64,000 nucleotides of DNA from Acarospora socialis (taxonomy: Eukaryota; Ascomycota; Lecanoromycetes; Acarosporales; Acarosporaceae), in the NCBI GenBank assembly GCA_025617375.2, contig JAMYGW020000003.1:2728001-2792000 (forward strand). The letters run 5' to 3'. This document shows, in pieces, positions 51,251-63,329 of the stretch (positions within the stretch are counted from its first letter, which is position 1; every line of letters begins with the position of its first letter). A program made the translations under genes and the position numbers. The notes beneath the pieces are model-generated. The model searched no databases. It saw only the letters and a list, made by a program, of their open reading frames with translations, and had not been told where the DNA came from.

Positions 51251-51779
51251 AAAGCATTTTTGAGCTCTAGTTAACTTTTAAGTATTTTCTCAACAGAACT
51301 ATGATTATAATATATTCAATGATTTGTGAAGTCACTTTACAATGAGTTTAAAAGTGCAAGACATCTTAAACAAAATCAGACAAAGCAAAAAAGCAGCTTT
51401 TCTTATATTAGCACTGTGAAATATTAAATTAAAAGAGTGAAGCATCTTCTCTTTGCATTAAGTATTTCAGTTGTAGACAGAGTTTTTGTGCTCAATAAAG
51501 ATACAATTACTGAAAAATTCTCAAGATTCAGCACAGAGTGAACTCAGTTTTATTAAAATCAGATTGATTTTCAACTTAGAACTCTGAAAGATGTGTATTT
51601 TATATTTACACTTATATTAACTGTTAACTGTTCTCAAATTATGACTGATCTGATAGATATGCTGTGAGACACATGAATACATTTTTCAAGCAATAATTGA
51701 ACACAGACTGCATTGAATCTTTATATAAATATGAAAAAGAGTCTTCTTTGAAGCAAGATATGAATGTAATACACTTCTA

Positions 51780-52460
51780 TTTATATATATCTCACTTTTA
51801 AAGATATCAAGATGTTCATTAAGTCTAGACAAAAGTCATGAAAGACTGTAAAATGTAAAAATGTTTGTTAAAAAAAGAAAATCATAGAGTCTGAAGTCTT
51901 AAGTAAAGTTATTTTTTCAATAACTGTAAGAAACAAGACAGTATTTTATGCTTTGAAGCAACTTACAGCTGATGCACTTGAAGTTTTTGTTGAAGAGTTA
52001 TGTCAGCATAAATAATGCAAAATCTATAAACAAAAGATACAGAAAATTAAAGATAAAAATAAAGAAGTACATAGTTTCAATGAGATTTATCAACAAAAAG
52101 TGTGAATTTTGCTATCTGCACAGAACATGACAAGCTTTTTTGATCACAGTATTGTTGTGAAGTTTAATATGTAAAGTTTATTGAGTTACAAAACTGCTCA
52201 TATGCTTACATGTTAATAGATATCTTTAACTTTCACAAAATCACATGCAACTTTTTATCAATGCTCTACAAAAATTACATTCAAAATTTAAATATCTCAT
52301 CAGTTGTGCAGTAGAGCTTGACAGTATACTTTACAATTCTTTTCAAAATTGTAGAATGATTTATTGACTGAAAGATTTAAATGCTGAGATGATTTTTAGA
52401 AAAAAACTTGATTCTTATGATTTGCTTCATTGTCTTGATGAGAAATCTTTTTCAGTTTAA
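51780..52460 (+). pseudogene. Decayed gene, function unknown
   Basis: Plus-strand frame readable for about 220 codons. A clean stretch near 51880-52000 reads ESEVLSKVIFSITVRNKTVF then LTADALEVFVEELCQHK, followed by KIQKIKDKNKEVHSFNEIY and SFFDHSIVVKF, then many stops. Follows the Ulp1-like fossil in the same direction and may have been its neighbour or its 3' part. No motif recognised. Confidence 0.4.
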
Positions 52461-53317
52461 AGTAATGAAAGTACATGACATCTTTTATCATGTATAAGAA
52501 ATAAATCATTGATGAACACATTTGAGATAGTGTTAAAACAGTATTTAATACAAATTTTATAATTACAATAATAAAAGAACAATAGTTACACTTTAAGCAT
52601 AAGTTTTTTCAGAATTTTGTCTATTTGTCATCAGAAAAATCTCTTGTACTATCAGTTTTTTCAGTTAAAATTCACAGAAGTGTCACTGAATAGTTTAGCA
52701 TAACATTTTTTTCTCAAAATGTCACTCAATTCTTTCTTCTTGAAAGTGTTTTTAAACTTATATTTTACAAGTTTTTTTGTCTTCTTTTACTTCTTCATTA
52801 TCTTAAATCATTGTTTTTACATCTTATCAATTAAGACTTTATATCTTGAATTGTCTGAAGTTTTTTGTGTCTGCTAATCTGAACTAACTATTTTTAATTG
52901 TTACTCAAGATGATATGTGCATTCTGTGTTGCTCACTGAAATAAAATCACTTCACTTTGATAAGTCTGTAAGAAAAGAGTTCAATTGATTATAGTTTTCA
53001 GATTCACAGTTATGTGTGTTGAGAACTCAGTTTTGAGAAAAAAACAGCATAAACTCTACACAGTAATGAATGTAAACTGTCAAAATATTATATATGAACT
53101 CAGCTGTGTACAGATGCAGATAGTTACTGAGAAACTTTCATTGTTTGTTTAATGTCTTGAGTAAAGAAAGAAAGAACTGAGAAAAAATTCAGATAGAGTT
53201 TTTCTCAGATTGCATCTCTTTTTTAAATCTGTTGATGATTTGATTGACTGAAATGTTAAAAACAACATATTGATTTAAGAAACTGACAATATCTGCAGAG
53301 TTAATCTAATATAGTGA
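52461..53317. other. No gene assigned
   Basis: Decayed AT-rich interval; possible minus-strand continuation of the 53318-53860 frame to about 53100, otherwise nothing recognised. Confidence 0.25.
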
Positions 53318-53860
53318 TTAATATACATCTGTGATTTTTCTACACTTATTATCATTCAAGTTTTTAAGAGTTGCAGTAGAAATCAGATCTGCAACAATTG
53401 CAGAAAATATGTTTTTGATTATTTCAAAGAAAATTTTGTTCAACTGAAAGTAGTCAAAAAGATAAGTAGCAAATTCAAGAACAAAATCAGTGTTGTGTAT
53501 ATTGCATGTTACTGAAAACAACATTCTTAATCAGCAGATATAATCAGTGTTCATCAACATCATAGTAAGAGTTTATAGATCAAACTGACTTTGCAAAAAT
53601 TCACTTAACTTCATATTAAATACTAACTCAAATAACTGTTTCTGCATCTGCAGAGTATAAAGTAGCTTTAAAAAGAAAGTTTTTGATTTCTTGCTGTGTT
53701 TATATTTCAATATCATTAAGATTTTATTCATTAATAAATGTATAATAATAACTGATATAATCAAGAACTTCTTGAAGCTAATGCATCTTGTTCAATGAAT
53801 AAATATTATATTTAAGTTTAAACTGATCAGCTGCTGAATGTGTAACTTTTTAAAAAGACT
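53318..53860 (-). pseudogene. Decayed gene, function unknown
   Basis: Single minus-strand frame of about 180 codons with few stops (two clean stretches, 53573-53764 and 53318-53524, in the same frame). Parts: a hydrophobic start (IISVIIIHLLMNKILMIL), a Lys/Gln-rich helix, then FVLEFATYLFDYFQLNK and a Thr/Asn/Asp-rich end. The hydrophobic segment could be a membrane anchor or an artefact of decay. No family recognised. Confidence 0.4.
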
Positions 53861-54244
53861 TATTCTTGCTGAATTGCTGAAAGCTCAAATTGTTGAATAA
53901 TCTACACTATGATTTTTTAAGAAAACTTTTTTTAAATTAAACTTACAGTGTATCTACACAGAACTGAATTTTTTAGATGTACACTTATTTACACAATCAT
54001 TCTCAGTAAAACATCAGAAAAGAATGTTTTTGCAATTTTATAATCATATTTAGAAATATTATGCTGTTCTTGTGTTTCTTTAATGATTAGATAATATATT
54101 TTTTTAAGTTTCTTTATAATATAGTCATTGAATCTCTGCTGAATGAGACTCTCTAATTAAGTGATCATATTAGTTTTGAAAGTTTTGTAAAATAAAAATA
54201 AAAAATAAATCTTGTAGACTATTGACATCAAAATCACAGTTTAA

Positions 54245-54560
54245 TGTTACAACCATACCCTAAAGAGAAACAGCAGGATCAGAAGTACACCTGAAGGTGT
54301 AGTTTCAAGCATGAAATGATGAAATAATGAGCATTCTCTCATGAACATATGCTCAAGAGACACATCAGAATGCTGAAACAACAGACATGTTAGTGTGTCT
54401 ATTTCTATATAGTAGGGTCAATTTTCTTATGAAATTGATCATGTTCAACTCATCTAGTTATGCAATACAAAGCTACTGTTTACCTAGAATCTTTGAATCT
54501 TTATATCAAAGAGCACAAACTCTAGCTCTATAATCAAGAAATCTCAGTTGAAACATAACA
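54245..54560 (+). repeat. 5' LTR of element A (316 bp)
   Basis: TGTTACAACC...AAACATAACA. Same length as the 3' LTR. By hand comparison about 11 percent of positions differ, all of them transitions. Confidence 0.93.
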
Positions 54561-54570
54561 CTTTGAACAC
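54406..54570 (+). promoter_or_regulatory. TATA box, inferred transcript start and primer-site region of element A
   Basis: TATATAG at 54406-54412 is followed 36 bases later by TGTTCAA (54442-54448). The leader just after the LTR, CTTTGAACAC (54561-54570), is complementary to TGTTCAA. The same spacing and complementarity hold in B and D, which supports a shared function. Interpreted as promoter plus self-primer of the Tf1/sushi kind; inference. Confidence 0.45.
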
Positions 54571-57500
54571 CCTTACAATATAAAGAATGTCATTCAAAGA
54601 ATCAATCTCAGATGATGTGTCACAGAGCATTGAATCAACAAAGATAATCAACATCAATTACAAAGTACCTAAAGTAAAGACTTCAGAGAACTTCACAGAA
54701 AATTGATGCAATCTGAGACAATTTCTTGCTCAAATCAACCTGTATGTCAACTTCAATCAGAAGAAGTTTGAAAGCAATATCAACAGAGTCTTATTCACAA
54801 CATTCTACATGAAGAACACAGCATTCAATTGAATTAAATCACAGCTCAACAAGTTCATGATCAAGAGTATTTCTGATCAAGAGCAAGACACATCTTGCAT
54901 AGAGAACTGAATGCAGTTCAAGAAAGAGCTGAGAAGAATCTTTGAAGTGGTTGATGAGAAACATGCAACAAAACAAAGAATTCACATGTTACAACAAGAA
55001 GAATTCACAGTCAAGTATGTGGCAGAGTTTCAACAGATTGCAGCACTCACACAATGAAATCTGAATCAGTTAGCATCAGCTTACTATTGAGGCTTGAAAG
55101 AATCTATCAAGAACAAGATTGCACAAAGTGACAGGTCAGATGACCTGCAAGAGCTTATTAACAAGACAATCATGATAGATGACTGTCAGTGAGAGTGACA
55201 GATGAAAAAAAGAGACTACTGACATCAAGGGTGAATGAGTCAAGTCAATAGAAAAAATCAAAGACAACATTACCTGAACCCCATGAATCTCAACATGATG
55301 AAATGAGATCAATCTTCAGTATGAAGATCAGAAGAAACATCACAAGAAAGAAAATGATTCTCAAGAGAAAAGTCTCTGAGCAACTGAAAAACACAGAAAT
55401 GCTACAATTGTGATATTATCAAACATCTTGCACAAGATTGCAAGAGACTCAAGAGGAAAAGAAAGGAAGCTGCAATCACAACTAAGAAAGTAGTGCATGA
55501 CAATCTTAGCTGAACAGCTTGCTATAATGACATGTGTTGAACTCACATGAGCAGCAAGAATGAAGCTGAATATTACTCAAAGAAGTCACACTTAAGACAA
55601 AAAGCTTACAATATCACAGAATGGTCTAGATCAGGTGACACTGTAAGAAAAGAACTATGTGTTCTAGAGACTGAGATTGAAGAGACTGATACTTGTAAAA
55701 CTCAGATAGAAGAAGACTACAGTGATAGCATCTGAATTGTCTTGAATTTGAATGCAGATCAAGAGAAAGTCAATCAGTGAAAAGTCAACATGAGACTGAA
55801 GACAGCATACCAGCACTCTGAGAATCAGCAACAAGCATTGAAAGAAGAAAAGCTTCAGTTCAAGAAACAAGAACTTGAACAAGAGATGCAAGTTTGAAAA
55901 TGAAAAGCACAACACAAAAGTTCAGAAGAACAAAAGACATGTAATCAGCTAAAAGAGTTGATGACAGCTGTTAAAGATGAATGTTTCAGCAGTGATGATG
56001 TGACATTGTCTAAATCTCTTGTGTGAAAAATGAAGAGTCACAAGATTGAGATACATTTATTCAAAGAATGTATCACACAGAATGAAGATCAATGAATCTT
56101 CAGCAGAGAATATATATCATCTGAATTTCTGCAAAGAATAAGAGTCTTTGAGAGTCAGTTGCAGATGAAATACAATCAATACAAATCTCAACTACACTCA
56201 GAACAACACATCAAGCAGCATAGCTTAGAGCATGTGAATCTTATGGTCAAAAGGGAACCAAGATGGTTTCAGGAACTTTGAAGACAAGTTAAATGATTAA
56301 GTAAGTCAAAAAACAAAGAGCTTTCTTGATGAGACTAGAGAATAAGAAGCTAGTGGTGTCTCAAAAACAAGACAATGATCATCAAATATGAATCAAGATA
56401 GTGATTGATGAACATCAGATCAATGCATTGATGGATTTTGAAGCAGACAGTAACATTATAAATCAAAAAACAGTCAACATGTTGAGATTAGAGACACAGC
56501 AAGCACACTGTCCATTCAATATAAGAATGGCAAATGAAGTCATTGAAAGGATTGATGAGAAAGTCTGTGTGGAAGTCTCAATTCTTGAAAATTCACAAGA
56601 GATAATCTTCAATGTTATGAAATCAATCAGATATAATGTGATACTAGAGATGCCCTGGTTATGCAGAAAGAATTCATAAATTGATTGAGTTACAAAAGAA
56701 ATATGTGCAGTCAAGAACACATACAAGGTCTCAGAACAATCAGAAATGAGCTTACTGAAGCATAAGTCATGAGATCATGAAATACTGCTATTGGACAGAA
56801 AGCAATCTAAGTGAATGTTGTTATACTCAATGAGCAAAGATCAACTCAAGAAAGTAAGAACTTACCTTGATGAGAATTTAAAGAGAGAATTCATTAAATC
56901 ATTCAAGTCACCAGCAGAATATCTGATCCTGTTTGTATCAAAGAAGAATGACAGAAAGTGACTATGTGTTGACTACAGACAACTCAACAAGATAACTCAT
57001 CAAGATAGTTATTCTCTACTGTTGATAGAAGAGTTGCAAGATCAATTAGATAAGACTAAGTAGTTCATGAGCTTAGATCTGAAAGATGCCTATTATCAAG
57101 TTAGAATGAAAGAAGAAAAAGAATGAAAAATGGCATTCTGAACATGATATGAACATTATGAATACACTGTTATGTCATTCAGACTAAAGAACATCTCAGT
57201 CATCTTTCAGAGATTAATCAATGACATATTGAGAGAATATCTCAATGATTTTGTAATCACATACCTTAACAATATTCTGATATACTCAGAAGACCTTGAA
57301 GAGCACTGCAAACACATGCAAAAGATATTGGCAAAACTCAATGAGAGAGCTCTGTACATGAAAAAGTCAAAAAGCAGGTTTGAGATCAAGAAAGTCAAGT
57401 TTCTAGACTATGTGATTCAACCTGAACAGATTGAGAAGAATTCAAAGAAGATGAAAGCAGTCAGAAACTGATCAACACCAAAAAGAATCAAGGAAGTACA

Positions 57501-59439
57501 GGTCTTTCTAGAATTGACAAACTACTATTAAAAGTTTGTATCAAACTACACAAGAATTGCAAAACCACTGATGTGTTTGACACACAAAAGCAAAAAATAG
57601 CATTGAAATAAAGAACAGAAGAATGCATTTCACATATTAAAGAAAAGTCTTAGTGGAACAGCACATCTGAGAATACTCAACTCAATATGCAAGAAAACAC
57701 TGAAAACTGATGCTTCAGATTTCACAGTAGAAGCATGTTTATATCAGATCAAGAAAGGACAGCAAAGATCTGTAGCATACTGATCTAGAAAACTAACAGA
57801 ACTTGAGAAAAGGTACAAGGTTCATGACAAGAAACTTCTTACAATAGTGAAGACACTACAAGATTGAAGATCTTACCTTGCAGAAACAAGCAAGTCAATT
57901 CAGATCTACACAGATCATAGAAACTTGAGAAACTTCACAATGACAAAGCAACTCAACTGATGACAAGTTCATTGGGCAGAGCAGTTAGCAGACTACAAAT
58001 TTCAAATTCATTACAAGAAAAGTAATGAGAACAGTGAAGCAGATGCCTTGAGCAGGTGATCTGATCATGAAGATGTACAAATGATGCACACTGAAATTCT
58101 GAGCAAAGACAACAACAAAATTCTTACAAAGAGCTTGACAACAACATACAAGATAGAGCAGAATTTCTTGACAGACAAAGAACTCATAAGAATGTGTCAC
58201 TACAGCAGAGCTGAAGAATATTCAGAAGTTAAACACATCAAAGACTTAGTGTGAAGAAGACACAATATCAGCAATCTTAGAAATTGAATCATCAGAATGA
58301 TTGCTGTGTGCAATTCATGCTGAAGAAACAAGATCAACCAAGATAGATGATATGATGAAGTAACACAACTGAATGCATCAGGTGCACTGTGAAAGTCAAT
58401 TATCATGAACTTCATTATGAAGCTATCATCATCAAAAGACTCAGCATGAAGAGTAAGATTCAACAGTATATTGATCATAGTGAACAGATTGACCAAGTAT
58501 ACAATGTTCATTTCATTCAAAGAAACTGCAACAACACCAGTATTGATGTACATGATACTGAGAGAGTTGATTAGCAATCATGAACTATCAAAAGAATTTA
58601 TCACTGACAGAGACAAGCTGTTTACAAGCAAGTTTTGGGAAACACTTACAGCAAAACTTGAAATAAAACACAAGATGTCAACAGCATATCACTCACAGAC
58701 AGATAAGCAAAGCAAATGAATGAACCAAACAGTAGAAACATACTTAAGACACTATGTCAACAAAAACCAGAATGACTGAGTATGGCTGTTGTCAACAGCA
58801 CAGTTTGCATACAACAACACAAAAAACAAAACCACAAGAGAAACACCTTTCTATGCAAACTATGACTACAACTCAGAAGTATGATGAGATCTCAGAGAAC
58901 ACAGATCATGAAGTCAGAAAGTAATTTTAGACATCACACAGATGAAAAAACTGCACCAAGATCTGACAAAATGAATTGAACAGCAGACAGAACAAGCAAC
59001 AAGAACAAAACCATTCAGAGAAGAAAAAAAAGTATATTTAAGAACAGATAATATACAAACAAAGAAAAGAAGCAAGAAGCTGAAAAACAAGAGCATTGAA
59101 CTGTTCAAGATCATATGAAACATCAAAGAATTAAGCTACAAGCTAGACTTACTCAGAGAGATGAGAATACATTCAGTATTTCATGTGTTCATGTTACAGC
59201 ATTGCAATCAGTTCATATCACTTCAGACCAATGAAACACCTGTTGAACTCAACAAAGAATATGAAGTTGAGAACATTCTAGAGAAGAAAATGATTAATGA
59301 AAAAGCTTACTATCTCATGAAATGAAAAGAATACAATACATCAGAGAACACCTGAAAACTCAAGGAAAATCTCAAGAACTGCATGAGAATGCTTCAATGC
59401 TTTGAGAAAGAAAGTCAAGATTAGCTCAGAAGAACAGAG

Positions 59440-59905
59440 ACATTGAGTCAACAAGTTGTGACAATGATTGAGAATTTTCATTCTCTGTTTCATCATTATC
59501 ATCTGCAAGCTCTTCAGCAAGACATTTCACTTTTGCATTGATCTGAGTTTCAGACTGTTTTAAGGTTTTCTGCAATCTAGCAATTTTTGTCAAAAGTGTG
59601 AAGAGTTGCTCATCAAGAGCTTGAGAAAGTTCATTTTCAGTTTTAAAATGAACAGACTCAAGAAAGTCAAGAGAGAGACTGACACAGAGATGACCTCAAT
59701 GCACACACTCAGCACACTTTGCAGACTTAGAGAAGTTGAACAATGCTGAAGAATCAAAGAACATTATAATACAAGAAAGACTGATGTCTAGACAGCAATT
59801 GCACAGAACAAGTGCAGGATTTTCTTTACAGAATATGGTATCAGTGAGATGAAGTCAATTTTTGAATTTCAAATGCATTGTCAGAATGTGATGAGCAAAT
59901 GCTGA
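59440..59905 (-). pseudogene. Antisense Cys-rich coiled-coil gene of element A
   Basis: Minus-strand coding fossil between the chromodomain and the 3' LTR, readable along most of its length. N-terminal part with Cys pairs and the motif SAKCAECV, then a helical stretch (ENELSQALDEQLFTLLTKIA) and an acidic tail. A TATATA lies just upstream on the minus strand near 59910. Homologous genes occupy the same place in B and C. Related proteins are, to my knowledge, annotated as hypothetical in many fungi. Fossil; function unknown. Confidence 0.65.
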
Positions 59906-59962
59906 TATATACTCTTGCTTAAATAGGTTCTAAAGAACTAGCATCTGAGAGAAAAGAGATGA

Positions 59963-60278
59963 TGTTACAATCATACTCTAAAGAGAAACAGCAGGATCAG
60001 GGATATGTCTGAGGGTGTAGTTTCAAGCATGAAATGATGAAATGATGAGCATTCTCTCATGAACATATGCTCAGAGAACACACCAGAATGCTGAAATGAT
60101 GAGTGTGTCAGTGTGTCTATTTCTATATAGTAGAGTTGATTCTCTTATGAAATCAATCATGTTCAACTCATCTAGTTATGCAATACAAAGCTACTGTTTA
60201 CCTAAAATCTTTGAACCTTTATATCAAAGAGCACAAACCCTAGCCCTATAACCAAGAAATCTCAGTTGAAACATAACA
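59963..60278 (+). repeat. 3' LTR of element A (316 bp)
   Basis: TGTTACAATC...AAACATAACA followed directly by the TTTAA duplication. Preceded by a purine-rich tract expected for plus-strand priming. Confidence 0.93.
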
Positions 60279-60283
60279 TTTAA

Positions 60284-60943
60284 CATACTTATGTTAGTGA
60301 TTCATTCTGTTCACAAATGACAACAGATAGTGATTAGATGTTTATACTTACAGTGAAACATCATATATGAGTAGTTCTTCATTTTTACAACTGTAAAAAA
60401 CTCAAATGATTCTTTTCATACAAATTATTTGCAAACAAATTCTTTTGCACAAGATAATACTCATTTAGCAGAACTTTGTAAAGTAACTGTAAACTCTTAA
60501 AATCAACAATCAGTCTTAGTTAAGCACTTTCTTGTTAACTTTATCAATTCACTGAAACTTAAACTCATATTCACATCAAAGTTCAAGATATGCTTCTTAA
60601 ACATTGTCTGACTCAATGCTGATGTAGTTTTTGCAGTTGTTCTCAAATTTATATTCAAGATCTACTAAAAGAATCAGAAAATCATTCTTTCTGCATATAT
60701 TCTTAAAATATTAAACTTTAAATTAATCATTTTCTTCTAGAACTTCTTTCTTCAGATTTTTAAACAAGTATCTCTAATTAAACAAATATACAAGTATATT
60801 TAAAGTAGCTGACTTGTGTCTTTTGTAAACAGTTTTTCATAACACAACAATTTTCTTTAACTTCTACATTTTATTGTTGAAATCTGCTGTCAGCTTTGAA
60901 GTCTCTGTGTTGATGTAAAGAAAATTATAAATAAGAATGAGTT
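60284..60943 (+). pseudogene. Decayed coding stretch, function unknown
   Basis: A plus-strand frame between element A and the TRIM-like copy 2 can be read for about 150 codons with few stops (HTNYLQTNSFAQDNTHLAEL, then VKHFLVNFINSLKLKLIF). Another frame also reads partly well, so the call is weak. Interrupted on the right by the TRIM-like element. Confidence 0.3.
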
Positions 60944-61254
60944 TGTTAGAAATATAACTCACAATTAGCATGACTAAAGTGTGAAGTCCACTTTTGACAG
61001 ATTATGAGCTCAAGTTAGTGCAGTGAAAAAATCTTGCAGAAAATACAGTTAATTCTGTATGTCTATTGACTGTTTAAAGTATGAAGAGTAAGCTCAAAGA
61101 TTGCAGATTTGATATACATTGTGTACACAAATTCTGTCTGTGTGAAGCTGAATCTCAGTGATATAAGTGCATTGTTGATGATCATGAGTTAGAAAGAGTG
61201 TTAGAAATATAACTTACAATTAGCATGACTAAAGTGTGATGCTCACTTTTGACA
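60944..61254 (-). mobile_element. TRIM-like mini-LTR element, copy 2 (311 bp)
   Basis: Two direct 56-bp terminal repeats (60944-60999 and 61199-61254, TGTTAGAAAT...TTTTGACA) and perfect 5-bp GAGTT duplications (60939-60943 and 61255-61259). The non-coding interior of 199 bp is homologous, in the opposite orientation, to copy 1 at 17519. A structurally complete miniature element. Confidence 0.85.
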
Positions 61255-61559
61255 GAGTTGATAATCTGAAGTTACTGATTTAACTTTATGAAATATATTT
61301 GAATATCTGAAATACAAAGATTAGTTAATGACAAGAGAGTGATGTCTGAAATTATACACATCATGCAAGATAGAAATAATTATACTATAATGAAATAACA
61401 GTATTGTGAATTATCTGCTGACTACTGTGTAACATATGAATTTCTTCATCTTCATACTTCAATGATAAGTAAATTATCAGTGTTTCAAACTTTCATGATG
61501 TTTCTTTGAATTTGAAGACTTGTGTCAGCAATCTTGACATTCTCTTAACTTATAGTTTG

Positions 61560-62262
61560 ATATACTTTTAATTTACTTCAGACATGATTTTTTTCTTGTA
61601 AAGTAACATCTTTTAAAATACTGTCTTGACACTGATCATCTCATCATATACTTCAAGCTCTGTTGTCACTTTCTTCTCAATTTTGTGAGTCATTTACTTT
61701 TATAATGAATTTTTCATCTTTCAGTCACTTGTGTTAAGTTTAAAAAATTTATTATCTTGTTGATCTGATATCTGATCATCTTCATTAATTATGATTTCAG
61801 TGTTACACATTAACAAAGAAAAACTGATGCTGTCAACATCAGTAATATAAATGCTAGTTATAACAGAGTTAATACAGATGTCATATGTGATGATAGATTT
61901 TGTGCAGTTAATGTGATTAAGATGACATTGAAAATTATACTTGATGTATATTGTCAGATCAATGAACAGATCATTTTGCTCATTTTTATTCTTTTTATAC
62001 TTATCTTTTTTTCTTTCTCATCTTCATCTTTCTCATCTTTCTTGTCTTTCTTATTCTCATTGTTCATGTTTTTTTCATCTTTGTTCTTAGTTTCTTTCTC
62101 ATGTTGTTCATTCTTTCTCTCATCATTCTTATTCATTTTCTTATACACTTTCAATTCAGAATACTTCTCTACAAAAGTACATGATTGAACTAAAGTAGAA
62201 TCAATTATCACAGATATACATGACTTTTTTATTTTTACTATCTCAAGTAAAATTGAAAACAA
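61560..62262 (-). pseudogene. Lys/Glu/Asp-rich gene fossil
   Basis: Minus-strand. A clean 102-codon part (61954-62262) has a short hydrophobic start (MFSILLEIVKIKK) and then a long charged tract (KKDKKDEKDEDEKEKK). After a frame change near 61955 it continues with YITDVDSISFSLLMCNTEII and a charged helix to about 61560. Resembles in style, not in sequence, the Lys/Asn/Asp-tailed gene at 43315. Function unknown. Confidence 0.4.
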
Positions 62263-62601
62263 GATATATGATCTTCATTGATAAGCTGCCACATATAGAA
62301 AGTGTAAACAGACAGTTGCATTGTCTGTTTGTTTATCAATACAAGTTTATGTTTTATTTCAAGTCACTCTGAATCAATAATTCACTATAACACTGCACTT
62401 AATTTTCAAGAATTCATTAAGATTGTTTTCTTTGACCAAAACAGATTAGAATGAGATTGACACTATAATTAAATCTATGCATACATATTGTATTCTGATA
62501 GTTATAGAAAATCAATGTTGATTATGCTGAAACATATCACAAGTGACATCACAGAAAATGTACAGCAAAATTAAATACTCTGTATATATTCAAAAGCTAT
62601 A

Positions 62602-62988
62602 TTATGTATCAATAGTCTTTTTAAAATGCAAGCATTCTGCCTCTGTTTCTATTTATATCTTGTTGAATGTAGTAAGAATTTGTTGAAGTTCAATAATTAC
62701 ACTCTCTGTTTTTTTCAATACAAATATTACAGCATTTCAGATGTTTTGATAGAATACAATTTTCTGTCTCAACTGTTCATTCTTTTAAGTTAACTGCTTG
62801 ATTTTTTCTGATAATAATGAAATGAACTGATTTATTGCAGCTTGCAGACATCTTAACTTTTCTTTAAGATTCACAGATGAGTTTTGCTTGTCATTGATTT
62901 CAGTTTTTGACTTGAAAAAAGCTAAGAAGTCATTAAAGTCAAAGACTGTTTTCTGAGCTTTGTGAAATCTTAAATATAGACAATTCAT
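62602..62988 (-). pseudogene. Small coiled-coil family, copy 3
   Basis: Frame of 129 codons from ATG 62986-62988 (MNCLYLRFHKAQKTVFDFND) to TAA 62602-62604 with three internal stops. The middle reads LKEKLRCLQAAINQFISLLS, then KNEQLRQKIVFYQNI, a helix, and LQQILTTFNKI. This is the K-x-x-x-LRQ-x-I-x-x-Y signature of the family seen at 36447, 44985 and 63330. Function unknown. Confidence 0.55.
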
Positions 62989-63329
62989 AATGTTTAATTT
63001 GTCTGATTTGTTTCTAAAATTTGAAAACTATTATTTTATAAGTTTTATTGTCTTAATCTACCTAGCTGCAGCTGAAACAGTTGAGTGATTGAGAAACAGC
63101 TAAATATAACTGCTGTTTGAGCTTCAATCTGAGAAATAGTTGCTATTAAATTAAGATTCATTATACTCTTTATTTATCTTTTATAACATCTTCATCATAC
63201 AATTCACACTTTCAATCATCACAGAACACTGACTATAGTCTGTAAAATAGAATGTTCATGATTACTGAAAGAAATTGTAAAGCATTTATAAGATAGACAT
63301 CATGTGCAAAATTTCTTTCTACTTTGTTT

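Larger units (their letters stand above)
54245..60278 (+). mobile_element. Ty3/gypsy chromovirus fossil A, most complete copy (6034 bp)
   Basis: Bounded by two 316-bp LTRs and perfect 5-bp TTTAA duplications (54240-54244 and 60279-60283). Parts in order: leader, gag (about 54590-55700) with a CX2CX4HX4C zinc knuckle at 55400-55441, protease (about 56400-56690), reverse transcriptase (about 56860-57450), RNase H (about 57680-58060), integrase (about 58190-58880), GPY/F and chromodomain (about 59120-59410), an antisense gene, a purine tract (GAGAGAAAAGAGATGA) and the 3' LTR. Looks whole in layout but is broken, with dozens of breaks. It keeps the most CC/GG in the window, so it is the youngest of the large elements. 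Confidence 0.95.
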
